The notes under the pieces were generated by a model that searched no databases, was not told the DNA's origin, and saw only the letters and a list, made by a program, of their open reading frames with translations. This document shows positions 55,501 through 64,000 of a stretch of 64,000 nt of DNA, piece after piece. The position numbers were made by a program, and so were the translations under genes. The number at the start of each line of letters is the position of its first letter. The first letter of the stretch is position 1. Origin of the DNA: Macrostomum hystrix (lineage: Eukaryota; Platyhelminthes; Macrostomidae); contig CATNEN010000038.1 of the NCBI GenBank assembly GCA_950097015.1, positions 22,816,001 to 22,880,000 of the forward strand. The letters are read 5' to 3'.

Positions 55501-58500
55501 CGCAGATGGCAGAAAGCTGTGGGTATCTGATTGCGATAGCTATAAGATTTTTAATTGGAATGACAATTACAATATATTAACAGTCTGTTTTTCGACGTTT
55601 TGAACTAAATTTTTAGTTCGAATCTTTCTGATTCCAAATTATTTTTGTAATAGCATAAAAATAAAATTTCCTGTGACGAAAAAAGTACTTTACGCTTAAA
55701 TGATGATGAAAATATACGCTTTTAGACCCAAGAGAATTTATAACTCTCTGTTAAAGACAGCAACGACTTAATTGCCTCAACCTGTGTTCATCGACAACAA
55801 TGAAACTTGTCGAACTATTGAGAACTCGCCATGGATCTCTACGACGCGTATCTTTCGACAATCAAGAAATTTTAAAGATCTTGACAAGTTGTGTCTTTCG
55901 ACAATCTTGGAACATTAAGATCTTGACGACTTGTGTCCCTCGGTAATCTTGGAGCTTCAAGATCTTGACGACTTGTGTCCTTCGATAATCTTGGAGCTTC
56001 AAGATCTTGACGACTTGTGTCCTTCGATAATCTTGGAGCTTCAAGATCTTGACGACTTGTGTCCTTCGATAATCTTGGAGCTTCAAGATCTTGACGACTT
56101 GTGTCCTTCGATAATCTTGGAGCTTTAAGATCTTGACGACGTGTGTCCTTCGATAATCTTGGAGCTTTAAGATCTTGACGACTTGTGTCCTTCGATAATC
56201 TTGGAGCTTTAAGATCTTGACGACTTGTGTCCTTCGATAATCTTGGAGCTTCAAGATCTTGACGACTTGTATCCTTCGATAATCTTGGAGCTTCAAGATC
56301 GTGACGACTTGGAGCTTCTAGATCTTGACGACTTGGAGCTTCTAGATCTTGACGACTTGGAGCTTCTAGATCTTGAAGATCTAGACGACTTGTGTCTTTT
56401 GATAATTATAGAACTTAAAAATCTCGACGAGTTGTGTCTTTCGACAATTATGAAACTTGGAGATCTCGACGACCTGTGTCTTTCGAGAAACTTGAAATAT
56501 AAAGGAAGATCTCGACAAGTAGTTTTTTCTTGCGTTGAAAAAATGATTTGTTTTTTTTTAAATATCTTTCGACAACTTTAAACTGTCGTGGTTCCCAGCA
56601 TATTTGATTATTTTTCTCAGAAGAGAAGTTTACCATCGCGGAGTGTCGCCTATATTATATGCTTCAAGTAAAAAGGAAATTAAAGGGAAACGGAAGTTAA
56701 TGGATAGCTAGAAAAGACGGCACACGGGTGTGAGAAAGTAGTGAAATAGAGAAAATTCGTTCTTTCCTCCGTTGCTGACGCTGTAAGGCATCAGGTGTAC
56801 AGGTGTAATCGCTTGCCAAGCTGGTCTATTCTGTCCTACTGTCCTAGATAATAATAATCGGATATGGCACTAAACTTTTCCGCGTATGCTTCTCTTAGAA
56901 AAGAAAAGTGCCTACATGTGGTAATTATAGAATTTGTCTTGCAAAAAGTCTCACTTCTAGCTTCTAACTTGTCTGCACATCACTCACATTGGTTTCTTGA
57001 AGGCGATTATTTATACTTTTATTTGTTACACTTCTTATATATGATTATGGATAGGGTTTAAGCTAGGAAAATGTCAAACCAAGTCAATAATATACAATTT
57101 TCTTAAGAATAATGTAGAAGCTTTAGAAACAATAATTGCATAGGTAAGGTAAGGAAAATAAGACACCGCATTTCTCAAGTGCGAGTTCAGCAGCTTTTGC
57201 AGCTGCAGAAAAGCTAGTTTTGCTCTCTTGCTTTTTAGCAGTATTTGCTATTGTGATTATCCTCCACCGTGGCGTATTATCAAATAAATAAGTAGTGGAT
57301 TTCGCTTTGTGATGTAGATTATTTATTATCATTCTTATTCTAGTAGCTAGCTCATCCGAAGCTTCTTTGTGTTTTTTAGTTCTTTTCTATTTCCTCACTC
57401 CAATCCCACCTAGAACAAGGAAGAGCTCTTTCAGTCTCTGCTCTCTCTCTCTCTCCTTCTTTCTCTATCACTCGATGGTGAGAAAAATTTTTTCTGTTCG
57501 CTGATTACTTTTGTATCACAAGCTTTTTTACCTCATCGGCCTTTTCCATTAATGAATTTCGTTTGGGTAAATAATAATTTGATGCATATATATGTGTTAG
57601 GCATGTGCATCTGAATTATATTATATTATAATTTCTAATTCATATTATATTGCCACGTGTTTTAATAAATTGTCACGTTTGATAATAGAGTATCTGGTGT
57701 GATAATAAAGGTACAAGTGTGATAGCGAAGTGTCACGTGTGATAATAGATTGTCAGGATCGGATTTCTAGGTTTTTATAATCGATGGTATTTCATGAGGT
57801 GATTCCAGTTCATTAATGCAGCATTTAATCATGTTTCTAAATTATCACAGTCCACTAAAAGTCCAAACAAAAATACATCAGCTACGAATTCCACCTGAAA
57901 TTCTTCCCAGATACCTTGGCTACACAGTTGCCCAACCATCTGACGGTAGTAGCGCTATTAAACTGGGCTCCTACGAGTCTTACGATCGTCTAATGAGCAG
58001 CCTATGCAATAGTCTGCAACTGTTGCCATCTAGCAAGGAGCTGTACTTTGCCAAACTGCTAGCCGAAGCGCCCCTAGTAACAGACTCGGCATTTGAGCAA
58101 TTGCGCACTCACTGCATGAGACAGCCGGATCAGGGACTGCGTCTGTTGCGAGATCTAGCTTTGAGCAGGCCGCAGCAGCGCTTTCTGACTGCTCTGTTAC
58201 AATTTGCAGCCAATGGCGATAGGCCGGATCTGCGCAATCCAGCCTTGGACATTGTTAAAGAATTGTACATCGACGATAGGCACGACGAAATTCGCGATTT
58301 CGCTCTGCAACGCCTGGAGCTGCTAGTGACGGCGTTCGGCGAATCTGCCGACGCTGCCACGCTAGGCGACGATGCTAATAAGGAGGCTAATGCTGCCTCG
58401 GAAGAGGTCACTGCTACTGTTGCTGCTGTGCCGCCTCCAGCTGAGCTGTTTTGTCTGCCTGGTCAGGTATGTACTTTTAGGCGTTGGGCAGTAAAAATTA

Positions 58501-59201
58501 TGTTCACTGGATTGACCAGATTTTTGCTAATCTTCAATGAGTTCAAAGAGTATCAGTTATGTCCTAATTACTTCGTATCGTCAGTATTGACTAATTTGCA
58601 GTCTAAGTAATAACTAATTCGCTTTCTAAATTATGACAAATTTTCTTTCTTAATCATTAATAATTAGTTGTTTAAATCATGACTAATTAGTTGTCTGAAA
58701 TTATGACTAATTATTTGTCTAAACTATGACTAATTAGTTGTCTGAATTGTGACTAATTAGTTGTCTGAATTGTGATTCATAAAGTGTCCGAAACTTGAAC
58801 TTTTACTGTCTGCCCTCCACTAAATCCATTCCAGACTCCATCCGCAGTGTGGACTGATGAGGCTCGGGCCAGCTGCCTACACCTAGCCCTGGGGCTGCTG
58901 CCGCTGGAGCACAGCCTGTTGCGTAACCTGGCATCAGCATTCGCCAGACTAAAAGAGCCGCAGTCAAAGCGACTGCTATTGCGCCTACTGGAAGGCCCGG
59001 CTGTTAGTGTTGGCCAAGCTTCACCGGAACTGCTCAGATTAGTGCGCGGAGATTGTCCAGATGGCGCTGAGCCTATGCTAGTCAGGCTGGTGCAATTGTT
59101 GGCTTCCAGCGGCCGCCCAGATCCAGGCCTGGTTGACGCTGTTAGACAGTCGCGAAGTCGCGGCGGCGGAGACGCTCGCCTACTGGTCGCTGTGCTGCCT
59201 G
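52534..59201 (+). CDS. SYMPK: Symplekin, exons 1-5 (3' part beyond the window)
   Basis: Exons 52534-53337, 53469-53993, 54318-54841, 57911-58466 and 58835-59201 join in phase and give the first 925 residues. The N-terminal HEAT region matches symplekin: LLDNFLDEFMDFQHDKHAEVRR, DSEIPKAQEKDVSLDQIP, NIALQRPQFMARA and ETLHVNLPPQLATSQ. Later blocks are LLTDLGATQAEVIRAMP, AFQSTYTPIAAAGTPAQ, HLARLLAAQLLSAGL and AEAPLVTDSAFEQLR. Symplekin scaffolds CPSF and CstF in pre-mRNA 3'-end processing; its N-terminus binds the phosphatase Ssu72. The MPSNTFQRV start is preferred to an upstream in-frame ATG at 52414, because homology begins there. Exons 2 and 3 contain poly-Ala and Gln runs not typical of the family. 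The C-terminal domain must lie beyond the retrotransposon at 59524. Confidence 0.93.
54076..54260. repeat. 20-bp minisatellite in symplekin intron 2
   Basis: About nine copies of CATTCATCCTGTCAGTCAGT. The host intron (53994-54317) is 324 bp, divisible by three and free of stops in the coding frame. Confidence 0.88.
54900..55125. repeat. ~30-bp minisatellite in symplekin intron 3 (5' part)
   Basis: About seven units with core TTCAGGTATTTTTATCAGGC and CATCACTCTC. Each carries CTTCAGGTATT on the sense strand, an acceptor and donor placed back to back. Confidence 0.85.
55126..55869. other. Symplekin intron 3, unique part
   Basis: AT-rich sequence with no supported feature. Confidence 0.4.
55870..56400. 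repeat. 42-bp minisatellite in symplekin intron 3
   Basis: About ten units with cores TCTTGGAGCTTCAAGATCTT and GACGACTTGTGTCC. GAGCTTCAAGATC and AAGATCTTGACG give internal partial dyads. The right end changes to a shorter 24-bp form (GACTTGGAGCTTCTAGATCT). Confidence 0.88.
56401..57910. other. Symplekin intron 3, 3' part
   Basis: Mostly AT-rich unique sequence. A pyrimidine tract (CTCTCTCTCTC) lies at about 57441. A short ~20-bp array with core GTCACGTGTGATAATAGA lies at about 57652-57760, shortly before exon 4. Confidence 0.5.
58630..58795. repeat. ~22-bp minisatellite in symplekin intron 4
   Basis: About seven units with core GACTAATTAGTTGTCTGAA; the leftmost are decayed. Confidence 0.82.
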
Positions 59202-59234
59202 GTGAGTGGCCTGAATGATTGTCTTTTAGGCACA

Positions 59235-59523
59235 GTAGAGCTTCAGGGGTGGTTCTAGTAGAACTTCAGGTGAGGTAGTAGTGTAGCTTCAGGTGAGGTA
59301 GTAGTGTAGCTTCAGGTGAGGTAGTAGTGTAGCTTCAGGTGAGGTAGTAGTGTAGCTTCAGGTGAGGTAGTAGTGTAGCTTCAGGTGAGGTAGTAGTGTA
59401 GCTTGAGGTGAGGCAGTGTAGCTTCAGGTGAGGTAGTGTAGGTTCAGGTGAGGTAGTGTAGCTTCAGGTGTGGTACCAGTAGAACTTCAGGTGAGGTAGT
59501 AGTGTAGCTTCAGGTGAGGTAGT
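59235..59523. repeat. 23-bp minisatellite in symplekin intron 5
   Basis: About 12 units with core GTAGCTTCAGGTGAGGTAGT. Every unit carries TTCAGGTGAGG on the sense strand, an excellent donor match right after an acceptor-like CAG. The retrotransposon LTR begins inside this array. Confidence 0.9.
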
Positions 59524-59777
59524 TGTCGGATTCCCGAATCCTCCATATGCTATTACAAAGTACGCAATCTTCATATATTCATATATATTCATTTGCATTA
59601 GTCTGCCCCAATTCTCGTTCACTACGTTTGAACCATAGACAAACTCCAAGCTTCCACTGTACTCTATAACTCGTATTATCAATAAAGCAAGCGCGGGGCT
59701 TTGCCCCAAAGGAGAAACTTTCTACCTTACCACAGCGGCAGCAGCATATCCGTTTATATTATTGTCACTGCCTGACA
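59524..59777 (+). repeat. 5' LTR of the BEL/Pao element (254 bp)
   Basis: Starts TGTCGG and ends CTGACA (TG...CA). Contains AATAAA at about 59682 after a CTCTATAA box-like string at about 59662. The boundaries are inferred from the terminal dinucleotides and the primer-binding site that follows; the second LTR is not available for comparison. Confidence 0.75.
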
Positions 59778-59779
59778 AT

Positions 59780-59797
59780 TTGGTAGCAGAGCGTGGT
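59780..59797 (+). other. Primer-binding site region
   Basis: TTTGGTAGCAGAGCGTGG lies two bases after the LTR end. TGGTAGCAGAGCG is the string usually found next to the 5' LTR of BEL/Pao elements. Confidence 0.7.
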
Positions 59798-59836
59798 TTA
59801 CAAGCCTGCCTACGTGCCCGCCTGTGATCCACAAAC

Positions 59837-62809
59837 ATGTCCAGCCTATGCGCATTCGTTAGCACGACCGCCACGTGCTCTGAGACATGCCTAGCTCAAC
59901 AGCACAGCAAGGAAAAGCTGCGCTGCCAGTACTGCCATACCGTCATATGTCGCCGTTTCGTTGACTCAGCCTTCTCTCCTAAGGGATCGGCCAGTAAGGC
60001 GGTGTTCGACCTTCTCCTCTCTCGACTCAACGAGGCCTTGGACTCAGCCGGCCCGCAGCCCGTCTACAAATGCCCTCTCTGTCCCTCCTCGGACGGCTAC
60101 TCAGCGCCCTCGCTCTACGAGCAGCTGACAGCCCAGGGACTCATGCAGGTGGACCTTCGCGACAAGCGTCCAACGCACTTCAAACGTAGCGGCCTCCAGC
60201 ACTGCATCCGGGCCTCCGGCTCTGAGGAGGGAGTGGAGAGCGCCTCCACACCAGAAGCCCGCGACCCAGGCCACGTGAACAACGACGGCGGCAGCCAGCG
60301 ACGCAACAGCGCCAACCCTTCGACTACATCAGCACAGCCAGCCTCCCATTCTGCCTGTGCCACTCCGCGGCCCACTACTACAGATCCCGCAGCCGCGCCC
60401 GCACAGCCTGGCTTCTTCCCACGGTCCAGCCCATCCTACGCACCCGGCGCAGCGCCCGCTGTCTCTCAGGACTGCATGCAGCAGCTCCTCTACAGCTTGA
60501 CACAGATGATGCAACAGAACCAGCAGATCCTGCTGCAGGTCCAGGCCCAAGCGTGCCAGCCTTCCAACTCATCCGTTCCAACCCAACCGGCTCCACGACC
60601 CAACTTCTCGGGCGACAGCGTCCTTCGCAACGTCCAGCTCCAAACGTTCGACGGCAGCGACCCCGCCAGCTTCCCAGCCTTCTGGAGCTCCTTCAACTAC
60701 CGAGTCGACAGCACCAGTTACTCGGATGTGGACAAGTTCGAGACCCTACGAGGCCTTCTCAAAGATGCTGCGCTCAAGAAGCTCGGTGGCCTCGACGCCT
60801 GCCAGCCCGGCGCGTACAAGGAGGCCCGTCGCATCCTCGAGCTCAACTATGGCGACCTGCAAGAGCAGAAGAGCGTCTGCTACCGTCGTCTCCTCGCCAT
60901 GCCGCGTCTGCGTAGCATCGAGTACGAGAGCCTGGAGGACTTCGCCGACGTTCTCCGTCTCACCATCGGACAACTCAGTCGACTAAACGAGCCGGCAGCC
61001 GCCATGGACGCCTACGCTTTCGCCTTGTGGCCCAAGCTACCGAGCGCCATGCAGATGGATATCCAAGAGGCGCGCATCAAGGGTTCCAAGACACCCATGC
61101 CCACCATAGCCGAGCTACAGGACCACCTCGACACCAAGCTGCGAGCGCTCCGAGCCTCGATTGCCACTGCCGAGCCTGCAGCGATCCCGTACGCCGGTGC
61201 TAGTCTCGTCAACGCAGCTTGCCATACCAAAGACATCTTCAAAACTGAGCAACGCAACTCCAGACCTAGCTGGGACCCTCCAGCTCGCGACAACAACAGT
61301 CGACTAACTCGCCGACGCGACGCCAATTGCGTTTTCTGCGACAGCGACACCCACGCTGCCTCCCACTGTGGTCGCGTGGTCAAGCCAGATGAGCGACTGG
61401 ACATCGTCCGACGCAAGAAACTCTGCTTCAACTGCCTGCGAGCGCACGAGGTTCGCAACTGCCCCTCGCGCTTTCGCTGCCAGGAGTGCAAGGCCAAACA
61501 CCACACTTCCCTGCACGGTGCCAGCACCCTGGAGACTAAGCCAGCTCACAAGACTGTGTCTACGCGACAGTCCAAAACTAACTCACACCTCAACGCCTCC
61601 AGCGGCACGACTGCCATAGCCGATTCCGAAAGTGCGCCTGTCAATGCCATCTCCTGCATCTCCTCAACCCAGGACCAACAGTTGAGCTCCACCATCATGG
61701 CCACCTTCGCCACAGCTGCCGTCAACCCCGTCAACGGTGCCTCTGTCAAGGTGACAGCCCTCATCGACGGCGGCTGCAGCTACACGTACCTCAACAATGA
61801 CATTGCTCAACGCCTCGGTCTCAAGTCGCTCGCTAGACTGAGCCTCGACAGCTCCGCTTGCCACGCCGACACCCGCCGTCGCATTCATGCCGACATCGTC
61901 CGACTTGAGCTCGCTGCGGCCGACGGCCGCCGCATGCCATTGAAGGTACTCTGCGTGGAGAAGATCGCTCCAGCTATCCACGTACCAGCTACGAAACTGC
62001 CCAGGGACGTCCAGGCTAGCCTCGCTCACGTTCCGTATGGTATCGCCAACTTACCTCCTGCCAGAGACGAAGAGGTACATCTCGACCTGCTCATCGGCAA
62101 CGACTACGCCCAGCTGCTGATCGGACCCAGCATCGGCGCCATCCCGCTGCGGCCCAGGCTCACGGCCCACCTCACCCCGTTCGGCGCCATACTGAGCGGA
62201 TCCCTCGGAGACGACGAGCATCACAGCGGCAACAGCCACCCTCGCGTCATCGGCAACACTCTGCTCTGTAATAGCCATCCGACGAACCTGGAACAGCTGG
62301 TAGACCGGATGACCAGCCTTGAGATCCTTGGCCTGCAGAAGGATGTGGGGCGAGTAAACCTTCAGGATGACGCGCTCACCATCCGCCTTCTCGAGAGCGT
62401 CACTCGCCAGCCAGATGGACGCTTCTCCGTCGCCCTGCCCTTCAAGCCTGAGGCAGAGCAGCTACCCACCAACTTCAGCCAAGCCTTTGGACGCGCTCAA
62501 GCGACCCACCGCAGACTGACGCTGGCCCAACGCGAGCAATACTACGCAGAGTTCAAGAAGAGAAAAGAGGAAGGTGTTATTGAGATCGTGGACGGAGGCA
62601 AGCCTGCAGGGTCCATAGTACACGTGCTCCCACACTTTCCAGTCGTCAAGGAGTCGTCCAACACCACCAAGATCCGGCCAGTAGTGGATGCTTCCGCTCC
62701 CACATCACTTGGTGGCCGCTCCCTCAACGACCTGCTGGAAACCGGGCCTAACTTACTCACAAGCCTCCTGCAAGTGCAACTACGTCTACGCATCTTCCGG
62801 TATGCCTGA
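59837..62809 (+). CDS. BEL/Pao gag-pol polyprotein up to an in-frame stop
   Basis: 990 codons. The N-terminal 90 residues hold Cys at positions 14, 18, 30, 33, 38, 79 and 82, a possible zinc-binding fold. A Gln-rich linker is followed by the DUF1759 gag region (LQTFDGSDPASFPAFWSSF, about residue 265 on), two zinc knuckles (CVFCDSDTHAASHC at 498 and CFNCLRAHEVRNC at 530), and the protease with ALIDGGCSYTYL (catalytic Asp about 644; the usual DSG/DTG is DGG here). The start of reverse transcriptase follows (KIRPVVDASAP). The frame ends at a TGA (62807-62809) inside the reverse transcriptase, although the same frame continues with clear homology. The element copy is therefore defective unless the stop is read through. 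Confidence 0.88.
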   Translation: MSSLCAFVSTTATCSETCLAQQHSKEKLRCQYCHTVICRRFVDSAFSPKGSASKAVFDLLLSRLNEALDSAGPQPVYKCPLCPSSDGYSAPSLYEQLTAQGLMQVDLRDKRPTHFKRSGLQHCIRASGSEEGVESASTPEARDPGHVNNDGGSQRRNSANPSTTSAQPASHSACATPRPTTTDPAAAPAQPGFFPRSSPSYAPGAAPAVSQDCMQQLLYSLTQMMQQNQQILLQVQAQACQPSNSSVPTQPAPRPNFSGDSVLRNVQLQTFDGSDPASFPAFWSSFNYRVDSTSYSDVDKFETLRGLLKDAALKKLGGLDACQPGAYKEARRILELNYGDLQEQKSVCYRRLLAMPRLRSIEYESLEDFADVLRLTIGQLSRLNEPAAAMDAYAFALWPKLPSAMQMDIQEARIKGSKTPMPTIAELQDHLDTKLRALRASIATAEPAAIPYAGASLVNAACHTKDIFKTEQRNSRPSWDPPARDNNSRLTRRRDANCVFCDSDTHAASHCGRVVKPDERLDIVRRKKLCFNCLRAHEVRNCPSRFRCQECKAKHHTSLHGASTLETKPAHKTVSTRQSKTNSHLNASSGTTAIADSESAPVNAISCISSTQDQQLSSTIMATFATAAVNPVNGASVKVTALIDGGCSYTYLNNDIAQRLGLKSLARLSLDSSACHADTRRRIHADIVRLELAAADGRRMPLKVLCVEKIAPAIHVPATKLPRDVQASLAHVPYGIANLPPARDEEVHLDLLIGNDYAQLLIGPSIGAIPLRPRLTAHLTPFGAILSGSLGDDEHHSGNSHPRVIGNTLLCNSHPTNLEQLVDRMTSLEILGLQKDVGRVNLQDDALTIRLLESVTRQPDGRFSVALPFKPEAEQLPTNFSQAFGRAQATHRRLTLAQREQYYAEFKKRKEEGVIEIVDGGKPAGSIVHVLPHFPVVKESSNTTKIRPVVDASAPTSLGGRSLNDLLETGPNLLTSLLQVQLRLRIFRYA

Positions 62810-64000
62810 ATCAGTGACCTTCAGTCCGCCTTCTATCAAATCGCCGTCCACCCTAGCTGTCGTGACGCGCTCCGCATCATTCTGCCGAAAGACATCAGCA
62901 AGCCACTGACCCAGGATAACTTCCAACTATGGCGGTTTACCAGAGTCGTGATGGGAGCCAGCCCGTCTCCATGGATCCTTCTCGCCATCATTCACAAGCT
63001 CTGTCTGGACGCCTCCCAACCCTGCAACTTCGGTCTCACAGACAATGAGGTGGAGTCGATTCCATCGGGCCTGTACGTGGACAACTTGGTGCAGGGCTAC
63101 GACGACAAAGGGACAGGCCCTCGCCTGATCAAGGGCCTTCGCTCGCTGTTCAAGTCTGCCGGATTTCATCTGCGGGAGTTCGCTGCCAATGACTCCGACG
63201 CTCTGAAGGAGCTCCCTGGGGAGGACCGAATCTCAAGTCCCTCCGTTCAGTGCCTTGGCATCTCCTGGGACGTTCAACAGGATACGCTGCACTTGAGCAA
63301 GCCGGAGATCCCTGCGGACAGCGCCCTCACCCGGTCCAGTCTCCTCAGCGCGATCTCGAAGCCTTACGACCCGTTCGGCTGCGCGGCTCCGCTTCTCCTC
63401 GCCGGACGCCTGCTCTACAATGCCGCCTTCGACTCAAGTGACCCGTGGGACAAGCCTGCTGACTCGGACACCATCAAAGCCTGGAGCAAACTCCGAGACG
63501 ACTTCATCCAGATTGACCGCATTGCCATACCACGTCGCTGCATCGAAGACCGTACCAAGCCCTGTCGTCTTGTCATCTTCAGCGACGGATCACCGCAAGC
63601 ATATGGCTTCGCCATCTACCTGCAACAGGAACTGAACGGCCGTACCATCTCCAACCTGATCCATGCCAAGGCCCGTCTCGTCCCGGCCAGGAAGAAGGGT
63701 ATGTACATCACTGTGCCACGCATCGAACTCTGGGCTGCGCTTATCGCCAACCGGACGGCCTCGATCGTCCGCGACATACTGACGCCGGCCGTCAACATTG
63801 TCGGTATCACGCACTACATCGATAGCCAAATCGTCCTGTACTGGCTTCAAAATGGCACCAAGCTTCGCCCCTACGAAGGCCGTCGGGTTCAAGAAATTCG
63901 GGACTTGGACCTCACCAGCGACCGCCGTTACGTGCCCACCAAGGAAAACCCGGCGGACTACTGCACCAAACCACTAGACCTGGCACACCTGCTCAGTTCC
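62810..64000 (+). pseudogene. Rest of BEL/Pao pol after the nonsense codon (RT, RNase H)
   Basis: The same frame as the upstream polyprotein stays open to the window end. It begins at ISDLQSAFYQIAV, contains RVVMGASPSPW and the RT active-site box GLYVDNLVQG (YVDN form), and then RNase H with VIFSDGSPQAYGF, VPRIELWAAL and THYIDSQIVLYWL (D, E, D). VPTKENPADYCTK closes the RNase H region. Integrase should follow outside the window. Apart from the single stop at its start there is no frameshift. Confidence 0.88.

Larger units (their letters stand above)
59524..64000 (+). mobile_element. BEL/Pao LTR retrotransposon, 5' part, in symplekin intron 5
   Basis: Consists of a 5' LTR, a primer-binding region, gag with DUF1759-like and zinc-knuckle domains, an aspartic protease, reverse transcriptase and RNase H; the domain order and the long single frame are those of BEL/Pao. 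Integrase and the 3' LTR lie beyond the window, so the target duplication cannot be checked. GC content is much higher than in the host intron. It has the same orientation as symplekin, so its polyadenylation signal could affect the host transcript. Confidence 0.9.

Noticed and set aside
60115..62278. Minus-strand and other-frame ORFs across the retrotransposon
   Set aside because: They are shadows of the GC-rich gag-pol frame and have no domain content.

Overview
The window is animal genomic DNA. It has spliceosomal introns with GT/AG ends, metazoan housekeeping genes (COG6, MOB4/phocein, symplekin), a BTB-Kelch gene, two TNF-superfamily-like ligands, tRNA-derived SINEs, several DNA-transposon families and a BEL/Pao LTR retrotransposon. 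I cannot name the species. An invertebrate is likely, but no marker in the window fixes the phylum. No CRISPR array, operon or other prokaryotic feature is present.

Layout. 1-520: degenerate minisatellite. 521-6914: a 6.4-kb TA-flanked DNA transposon (Tc1/mariner-like) whose right arm holds ten copies of a 76-bp unit present once in the left arm; a 450-bp hAT-like MITE and two broken transposase genes lie inside. 7.6-10.9 kb: two large minisatellites (30 and 25 bp units). 13.4-17.3 kb: two TNF-like type II membrane ligands facing each other tail to tail. 17.9-21.1 kb: further arrays. 30.26-21.16 kb (minus): six-exon BTB-BACK-Kelch gene. 34.44-33.67 kb (minus): single-exon MOB4. 45.28-35.84 kb (minus): nine-exon COG6. 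45.3-52.5 kb: intergenic DNA with several MITEs, some nested. 52.5 kb to beyond 59.2 kb (plus): first five exons of symplekin. 59.5-64.0 kb: 5' part of a BEL/Pao element inserted in symplekin intron 5 and running off the window.

The most striking pattern concerns introns. All introns shorter than about 200 bp lack tandem repeats. Fifteen of the sixteen introns longer than about 300 bp, across five genes, contain one to three minisatellite arrays, and almost every array has its own unit (15-47 bp). At least two arrays can be traced to a transposable-element end: the 76-bp TIR unit, and a 19-bp unit taken from the tRNA-like head of a SINE. This points to a genome in which local tandem amplification keeps enlarging introns.

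The genes do not form a pathway. COG6 (Golgi tethering), MOB4 (STRIPAK complex), symplekin (pre-mRNA 3'-end processing) and the Kelch protein (probable CUL3 adaptor) are unrelated in function. The two TNF-like genes are related to each other: they share a type II architecture and two intron positions, so they look like an old local inverted duplication.
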